From Phaeobacter sp. QD34_24 (GTDB lineage: Bacteria > Pseudomonadota > Alphaproteobacteria > Rhodobacterales > Rhodobacteraceae), in contig NZ_JARCJD010000001.1 in NCBI RefSeq assembly GCF_028890115.1, forward strand, positions 124,001 through 188,000: 64,000 nucleotides of DNA, written 5' to 3'. Below the pieces are notes generated by a model, which saw only the letters and a list, made by a program, of their open reading frames with translations, did not search any database and was not told the origin of the DNA. Made by a program: the position numbers and the translations under genes. Shown piece by piece: positions 59,251-64,000 of the stretch (its first letter is position 1; the number at the start of each line of letters is the position of its first letter).

Positions 59251-60396
59251 ATGGCGCTGGACAATGACGCACCGCTGAATTCGCTTGGCTTTGCCAAACC
59301 GCCCTCGGAAACGCGAGTGGTGGTTGCCATGTCCGGCGGCGTGGATAGCTCTGTTGTGGCAGCATATCTGGCCGATCAGGGCTATGATGTGGTCGGCGTG
59401 ACGCTGCAGCTTTACGACCATGGTGCGGCACTTGCGAAAAAGGGCGCCTGCTGCGCAGGGATCGATATCCACGACGCACGGCGCGTCGCCGAAGAGCGCG
59501 GCTTCCCTCATTACGTTCTGGATTATGAGAACATTTTTAAGGATGCCGTTATCGATGAGTTCGCCGACAGCTACCTTGCCGGGGCGACACCGGTGCCTTG
59601 CATCCGCTGCAACGAACGGGTCAAGTTCAAGGATCTTCTGGAAACCGCCAAGGATCTGGAGGCCGACTGCATGGCCACCGGTCATTACATCCAGCGCAAG
59701 ATGGGCCCCAAGGGCGCCGAACTCCACTGCGCCGAAGACGCCAACCGGGACCAGAGTTATTTCCTTTTCTCAACAACACCGGAACAGCTGGATTTCCTGC
59801 GTTTTCCCCTGGGCCATCTGCCTTCGAAGGATGCCACCCGCGAAATGGCGGCTGAATACGGTCTGGCGGTGGCGGACAAGCCCGACAGCCAGGACATCTG
59901 TTTCGTGCCCGATGGCAACTATGCCAGCGTGATCGAGAAACTGCGCCCCGGTGCCGCTGACCCCGGAGAGATCGTTCATGCGGACGGGCGGGTCCTGGGC
60001 CAGCATACCGGCGTAATCCATTATACCATCGGGCAACGCCGGGGCCTGGGCATCGGCGGTCTCAGCGAGCCCCTCTATGTGGTGCGGCTGGATGTTGACA
60101 AGAAACAGGTGGTTGTCGGTCCCAAGGAGATGCTGGCCACCCGCATCATTCCCGTGCGGGAAATCAACTGGCTGGGAGACGAACCCTTCACCAGCCAAAA
60201 GGAATGGCATGTGGCGGTCAAGGTGCGCTCCACCCGCCCCCCGCGCGAGGCGATCATCCGCCCCCTGTCGGACACCACCGCCGAGGTCGAGCTGCTGACC
60301 CCGGAAGAAGGCGTCTCTCCCGGCCAGGCCTGCGTGTTCTATGATACCGAAAGCAGCCGGATCTTCGGCGGCGGCTGGATCTGGCGCGGCTACTGA
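59251..60396 (+). CDS. mnmA: tRNA-specific 2-thiouridylase
   Basis: Makes 2-thiouridine at wobble position 34 of Glu, Gln and Lys tRNAs. The 381-residue protein has the PP-loop SGGVDSS at residues 28-34 and the catalytic cysteines Cys120 (IRCNERVKF) and Cys217 (SQDICFVPD). AAGGAG lies before the ATG. An N-terminal extension of about 20 residues before the PP-loop is typical for alphaproteobacteria. Its end overlaps the convergent lpxB by 7 bases. Confidence 0.96.
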   Translation: MALDNDAPLNSLGFAKPPSETRVVVAMSGGVDSSVVAAYLADQGYDVVGVTLQLYDHGAALAKKGACCAGIDIHDARRVAEERGFPHYVLDYENIFKDAVIDEFADSYLAGATPVPCIRCNERVKFKDLLETAKDLEADCMATGHYIQRKMGPKGAELHCAEDANRDQSYFLFSTTPEQLDFLRFPLGHLPSKDATREMAAEYGLAVADKPDSQDICFVPDGNYASVIEKLRPGAADPGEIVHADGRVLGQHTGVIHYTIGQRRGLGIGGLSEPLYVVRLDVDKKQVVVGPKEMLATRIIPVREINWLGDEPFTSQKEWHVAVKVRSTRPPREAIIRPLSDTTAEVELLTPEEGVSPGQACVFYDTESSRIFGGGWIWRGY

Positions 60397-61550
60397 AGCC
60401 CCGCCAAGACTGCCCGCGCCGCCCTGAGGCCGGGCGCTTCGCCCCCCTCGCCCAAGCGCTCCATGGTGAGCGCCATGGCGGCGGCCTGCGCCTCGGGATT
60501 GCGGCACAGATCCGAAAGGGCACCGGCAATCCGGTGAGGCGTGCAATCCGGGCCGAGGCATTCGGGAACCACGCGGCTGTCGCTGACCAGGTTGACCAGT
60601 GTCACCGTGTCGATCAGCGCCATGCGCTTCATAATCTGCCAGGTGAGCCACTGGAACCTGTAGGCGATGACCATCGGCGTACGCGCCGCCGCCAGTTCCA
60701 GTGAAACCGTGCCAGAGGCCGCAAGCGCCAGATCCGCCATGGCAAAGGCCGCCCGTTTGCGCGCCTCTGCCCTGGCCGGTTCCAGACCGGTTGGATCGAG
60801 CAGGCGCACGCCCTTGGGCCAATCCGCCACCTGCTCTCGCACCAAGTCCGCAACGGGTCCCGCGGTCGGCACCACGATCTGATACGCAGGATGGGCGGCG
60901 ACAAAGTCTTTCAGTGCTTCGCCAAAGACCGGCGCCAGCCGCGACACTTCGGATCGCCGCGATCCCGGCAGCGCCAGAATCACCGGGGCCTCGCCAAGGT
61001 CCAGCTCTGCCCGCAGCGCCGCGATCTCCGCCTCTGTCGCTTTTGGTTCCGCCACCACCGGATGGCCGACGAAATCGCACCGCATGCCTGCCGCCTCCAT
61101 ATAGGGAGGCTCGAATGGCAGCAGCGCCAGCACGTGATCGATAGAGCGCGCCATCTTCGCAGCCCGACCCGGACGCCAGGCCCAGACCGAGGGCGCCACA
61201 TAATGGACGGTGCGGATGTTGCTCTGCGCTTTCACCAATCCTGCCACGCGCAGGCAGAAATCCGGGCTGTCGATGGTGATCAGCACATCGGGCTGCATCG
61301 CAAGAACGGCCTCGGCCGTTTCCCGGATACGCCGTTTCAGGTGGCGATATTTCGGCAGCACCTCTGCCAGCCCCATCACCGAGAGTTCCTTCATGGGAAA
61401 GCGGGAGCTGAGCCCCTGCTCTGCCATCAAGGTGCCGCCGATCCCGTCGAAGGACACACCCGGGACCAGGGTCTTCAAACCGGCCATCAGCGCGGCCCCC
61501 AGCCGGTCCCCCGAGGGTTCCCCGGCGAGGATGAAGACCCGAAGGCTCAT
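60390..61550 (-). CDS. lpxB: Lipid-A-disaccharide synthase
   Basis: Glycosyltransferase (GT19) that joins UDP-2,3-diacylglucosamine to lipid X in lipid A synthesis, at the inner membrane. The 386-residue protein has the N-terminal [12 protein letters not shown], the LLPFEP and VGHPVV segments, and the late [20 protein letters not shown] signature of LpxB. The ATG at 61550 overlaps the lpxI stop (ATGA), which supports it over the in-frame start at 61568. Confidence 0.97.
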   Translation of the reverse strand: MSLRVFILAGEPSGDRLGAALMAGLKTLVPGVSFDGIGGTLMAEQGLSSRFPMKELSVMGLAEVLPKYRHLKRRIRETAEAVLAMQPDVLITIDSPDFCLRVAGLVKAQSNIRTVHYVAPSVWAWRPGRAAKMARSIDHVLALLPFEPPYMEAAGMRCDFVGHPVVAEPKATEAEIAALRAELDLGEAPVILALPGSRRSEVSRLAPVFGEALKDFVAAHPAYQIVVPTAGPVADLVREQVADWPKGVRLLDPTGLEPARAEARKRAAFAMADLALAASGTVSLELAAARTPMVIAYRFQWLTWQIMKRMALIDTVTLVNLVSDSRVVPECLGPDCTPHRIAGALSDLCRNPEAQAAAMALTMERLGEGGEAPGLRAARAVLAGLQ

Positions 61551-62338
61551 TCCGGCGCGCGCAGCCACAGGAACAGGCCCAAGGCGTCGCAGGTCTCGAT
61601 CACCGCCTCCTGATCCAGGACGATCACGCCGCCCGCCTCCAGCACGAGGCCCGAAAGGCCCGCGGCGGCGGCCTTTCTCGCGGTTTCCGGACCGATGGTG
61701 GGCAGATCCGCGCGCCGGTCCTGGCCGAGTTTCGGCGCCTTGACCAGAACGCCGCCCTGCCCGTCGGGCCGACGCGCCAAGGTCTCCAGCATCCAGTCGG
61801 TGCCAAAGAGGGTCTCGACCGCGATGGCCTGCCCTGCGCGCACCGCGCAGGCCTGGCCGATATCCGCAGCGCTCATGGCGGCGACGATCTCTGCGCCGCG
61901 CAGGGCATCCGCCTTGTCCAATTCGCCCGGCTGCACCCGCGTCGGCACGCCCGGGGCCATCAGCAGATCCGGCGCCACCTCATGGGCGGCGCGGACGGTG
62001 AACCCCGAAGCCTCGATCAACTGCATGACCGCCCGCAGGGCGCCATCGTCGCCCGCCGTCAGCGCGCCCTGCAGCACCGGCACCATAGGAAGGGTTGCCG
62101 CATCGATGGCGCTAGGGTCGATTGAGGGCCGTGTCACGGCACCAGCCAGACAGATCTCCTGCACACCGGCCGATTTCAGCCGCTCCAGGAAGCTGCCGAA
62201 CTGTTCCAGCCGGAAGGTGATTTCTGGATCCAGCGCATCGGGTTCGGAGCCTGCCATGGCACAGATCAGCGGACGCTCTGCCAGACGGTTGCAGAGTTCC
62301 AGAGGCAGCGCCCCCTGCCCGGCAATCAATGCGATCAT
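61547..62338 (-). CDS. lpxI: UDP-2,3-diacylglucosamine pyrophosphatase LpxI
   Basis: Cleaves UDP-2,3-diacylglucosamine to lipid X. The 263-residue protein is of the LpxI (DUF1009) type, used in alphaproteobacteria instead of LpxH. The N-terminal IAGQGALPLELC, the central LAGAVTRPS and the APKLGQDRRADLPTIGPETA block match this family. GGAGG lies 8 bases before the ATG. It is coupled to lpxB and follows lpxA directly. Confidence 0.94.
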   Translation of the reverse strand: MIALIAGQGALPLELCNRLAERPLICAMAGSEPDALDPEITFRLEQFGSFLERLKSAGVQEICLAGAVTRPSIDPSAIDAATLPMVPVLQGALTAGDDGALRAVMQLIEASGFTVRAAHEVAPDLLMAPGVPTRVQPGELDKADALRGAEIVAAMSAADIGQACAVRAGQAIAVETLFGTDWMLETLARRPDGQGGVLVKAPKLGQDRRADLPTIGPETARKAAAAGLSGLVLEAGGVIVLDQEAVIETCDALGLFLWLRAPE

Positions 62339-62342
62339 GGAC

Positions 62343-63128
62343 TTATCCTCCGGGCGTCAGGAAGGAACGGTCGCTTGCGCCGCTGATGAAGGTGATGATC
62401 TCCTCCACATAGGCGCTGTCGGTTTCCTCGCCCAGCCGCCGGGCGCGTTCCTGAAAGGTGCCTTCCCCCTGGGCCAGCATCTGAAAGGCGGCCCGCAGCG
62501 CGGTGATGTCAGAGCGCGCAACGCCCTTACGCTTGAGCCCGACCAGGTTCAGACCGTCCAGCTCGCCGCGCGGCGCCTGTACCAGACCGTAGGGAATGAC
62601 GTCATTGGTCACCATGGTCACCGCGCCTATGATGGCGCCACGTCCGATCCGCACCCATTGATGGATGCCGGACAGACCGCCGATGATCACATCGTCCTCA
62701 AGCACGCAATGCCCGGCCACGGCGGCCGAATTCACCACGATCACACGGTCCCCGACCTGCGCATCATGAGCGATGTGACAGCCCGCCATGAACAGCCCGT
62801 CATCGCCGATGCGGGTCACACCGCCGCCGCCTTCGGTGCCGGCATTCACGGTGACATGTTCACGGATGCGGTTACGCTTCCCGATGACGGTGCGGCTTTT
62901 CTCGCCCTTGAATTTCAGATCCTGCGGGATTTCTCCGATCACGGCGAAGGAAAACACGGTGGTGTCTTCACCGATCTCGGTATCCCCGGTGACCACCACA
63001 TGCGACTTCAGCACCACCCGGTCCGCAAGTGTCACACCCGCGCCAATGATGCAGAAGGGGCCGATCTCGCAGCCTTCGCCGATCTTGGCGCCCTCTTCGA
63101 TCACCGCGGAAGGATGGATCAGGCTCAT
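62343..63128 (-). CDS. lpxA: Acyl-ACP--UDP-N-acetylglucosamine O-acyltransferase
   Basis: First enzyme of lipid A synthesis. The 261-residue protein has a left-handed beta-helix of hexapeptide repeats (IHPSAVI, IGEGCEIG, VTLADRVVL...), with the catalytic His in AGCHIAHDAQVG and a helical C-terminal part. The frame starts at a TTG in the fabZ stop, but the ATG at 63128 with AAGGAT upstream gives the family N-terminus. It lies between fabZ and lpxI. Confidence 0.97.
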   Translation of the reverse strand: MSLIHPSAVIEEGAKIGEGCEIGPFCIIGAGVTLADRVVLKSHVVVTGDTEIGEDTTVFSFAVIGEIPQDLKFKGEKSRTVIGKRNRIREHVTVNAGTEGGGGVTRIGDDGLFMAGCHIAHDAQVGDRVIVVNSAAVAGHCVLEDDVIIGGLSGIHQWVRIGRGAIIGAVTMVTNDVIPYGLVQAPRGELDGLNLVGLKRKGVARSDITALRAAFQMLAQGEGTFQERARRLGEETDSAYVEEIITFISGASDRSFLTPGG

Positions 63129-63133
63129 CTGGC

Positions 63134-63598
63134 TCAATCCTTTTGAATATCGACCATGGCGGAAAACTCTGCCTCAGCGGCAGTTTCCCCATCAACCGAG
63201 GCAATCCCCTTGAATTTGAAGATCTTGCCGCCCTTCTTGCCGCGCAGGGTTTCGACCTTCATTTCCAGCACGTCACCGGGCACCACCTTGCGACGGAATT
63301 TGCACTTGTCGATGTTCATGAAATAGATCAGCAGATCCGTATCCACCATATCCATGCCCACGCCCAGCATCACGCCGGCGGTCTGCGCCATGGCTTCGAC
63401 GATGGTCACGCCGGGCATGATCGGAGTACCGGGGAAATGCCCCTGGAAATGCGGCTCGTTCATGGTCACGTTCTTGATCCCGCGTGCCGACGCATAGCCG
63501 TCGATATCAACCACCTTATCCACCAGAAGGAACGGATAACGGTGCGGCAAGATCCGCTGGATCATGTGAATATCGGCACTTTTTAAATCGGCGGTCAT
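63134..63598 (-). CDS. fabZ: 3-hydroxyacyl-[acyl-carrier-protein] dehydratase FabZ
   Basis: Dehydrates hydroxyacyl-ACP in fatty-acid elongation. The 154-residue hotdog protein has the active-site His54 ([15 protein letters not shown]) and Glu68 in IVEAM. It precedes lpxA, so acyl chains for both phospholipid and lipid A are made from one operon. lpxD, which often lies between skp and fabZ, is absent here. Confidence 0.97.
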   Translation of the reverse strand: MTADLKSADIHMIQRILPHRYPFLLVDKVVDIDGYASARGIKNVTMNEPHFQGHFPGTPIMPGVTIVEAMAQTAGVMLGVGMDMVDTDLLIYFMNIDKCKFRRKVVPGDVLEMKVETLRGKKGGKIFKFKGIASVDGETAAEAEFSAMVDIQKD

Positions 63599-63688
63599 GG
63601 CGGGTATCCCGTTGGTTTTCGTTTTGCGTCCCTATCAAGCCAGGTCCATCTGGGCAAGCATGCAGGACTGTTTGCGATGCGCTTGCGC

Positions 63689-64000
63689 TCAGGGGTCGGT
63701 AGTCTCGCGATCCATATCGCTGCCATCCCCCAGCACCGCATCGATCCGCGTGATCGCCAGTTCCGTCACATCCGCGGCTTCGGAACTCAGGAAGACCGAG
63801 GAATGATCCAGAATGGCGCCCGCGCCGCTATCGCGCATGATAGCTTGCAGGATGGGCAGCGAGGCGACAAAGAACTCCCGCCGGGCCGTTTCTCCCATCT
63901 GGTTGATCTTCTGCAGTTTTTGCACCTGAGTGCGGCGGGTTTCCTGAACCTTTTGATCAAAGGCATCGGCCAGGGCGCGGAACGCCTCCGGCTCCATCGA
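63689..64000 (-). CDS. skp: OmpH/Skp-family periplasmic chaperone (5' end outside window)
   Basis: Only the C-terminal 103 residues are in the window; the frame runs off the right edge. The visible part is a coiled-coil with an FFVASLPILQAIMRDSGAGAILD stretch that leads into the Skp/OmpH C-terminal beta-strands (VFLSSEAADVTELAITRIDAVLG). Skp holds outer-membrane proteins in the periplasm. Its place before fabZ-lpxA is the normal alphaproteobacterial order. Confidence 0.85.
   Translation of the reverse strand, partial: SMEPEAFRALADAFDQKVQETRRTQVQKLQKINQMGETARREFFVASLPILQAIMRDSGAGAILDHSSVFLSSEAADVTELAITRIDAVLGDGSDMDRETTDP

Overview
The window looks like chromosomal DNA of an alphaproteobacterium of the Rhodobacteraceae, most likely the roseobacter group. 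The evidence is the gene content and order: a ctrA-sciP pair, a B12-dependent class II ribonucleotide reductase (nrdJ), an lpxA-lpxI-lpxB block behind fabZ, a lexA operator of the alphaproteobacterial GAAC-N7-GAAC type, an MttB-family methyltransferase, and a holin/endolysin pair of the kind used by gene transfer agents. GC content is high and coding is dense, with many ATGA or TGATG stop-start overlaps. No insertion sequences, integrases, CRISPR arrays or rRNA genes were seen. The genus is not determined.

Layout. 0-4.5 kb: the end of an arginase and an ornithine cyclodeaminase (arginine to proline), an HNH endonuclease, rluE, a carboxylesterase and an AlkA-type glycosylase. 4.6-11.5 kb: an MFS permease, then a minus-strand run (cysS, cimA, an alpha/beta hydrolase, a squalene/phytoene-synthase-like protein) and a small outer-membrane protein. 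12-18.2 kb: an orphan mttB, an FkbM methyltransferase and nrdJ. A 770-bp mostly non-coding stretch follows, with NrdR-like boxes and a perfect CtrA box, ending at tRNA-Pro(TGG). 19-23.8 kb: DUF192, a double cold-shock protein, pdxH, fabI, gpt and an aminotransferase. 23.9-34.6 kb: ppiD-trpE, then trpG-trpD-ung-trpC-moaC-moeA and lexA, with a polysaccharide-deacetylase-like gene between trpE and trpG on the other strand. 34.8-40.9 kb: comEC, gltX, gltA and an RTX-repeat protein. 41-48 kb: two enoyl-CoA hydratase-family genes, ccmF-ccmH, a GTA-type endolysin-holin pair, psd and a thioesterase. 48-53 kb: an untypical intergenic element with a small ORF and a predicted RNA fold, trmFO, gluQ, hisI, an IscU/NifU-like scaffold and a soluble chemoreceptor. 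53-60.4 kb: a 40-codon membrane-peptide gene under tandem LexA-type operators, recG, ligA, ctrA, sciP and mnmA. 60.4-64 kb: lpxB, lpxI, lpxA, fabZ and the 3' part of an OmpH/Skp gene.

The genes connect through two regulatory themes. The first is DNA damage: lexA with its autoregulatory operator, ung, alkA, recG, ligA and a newly recognised SOS-type small membrane-protein gene at 53169-53291. The second is the CtrA circuit: ctrA, its inhibitor sciP, CtrA-like sites near ctrA, sciP, the chemoreceptor and nrdJ, and a GTA-type lysis cassette, a class of genes known to be under CtrA in relatives. The strongest candidate for an undescribed system is the small gene at 53169-53291. It lies directly downstream of recG, encodes a 40-residue single-pass membrane protein, has its own terminator, and is preceded by a duplicated operator with 21-bp periodicity that contains a perfect GAAC-N7-GAAC site.
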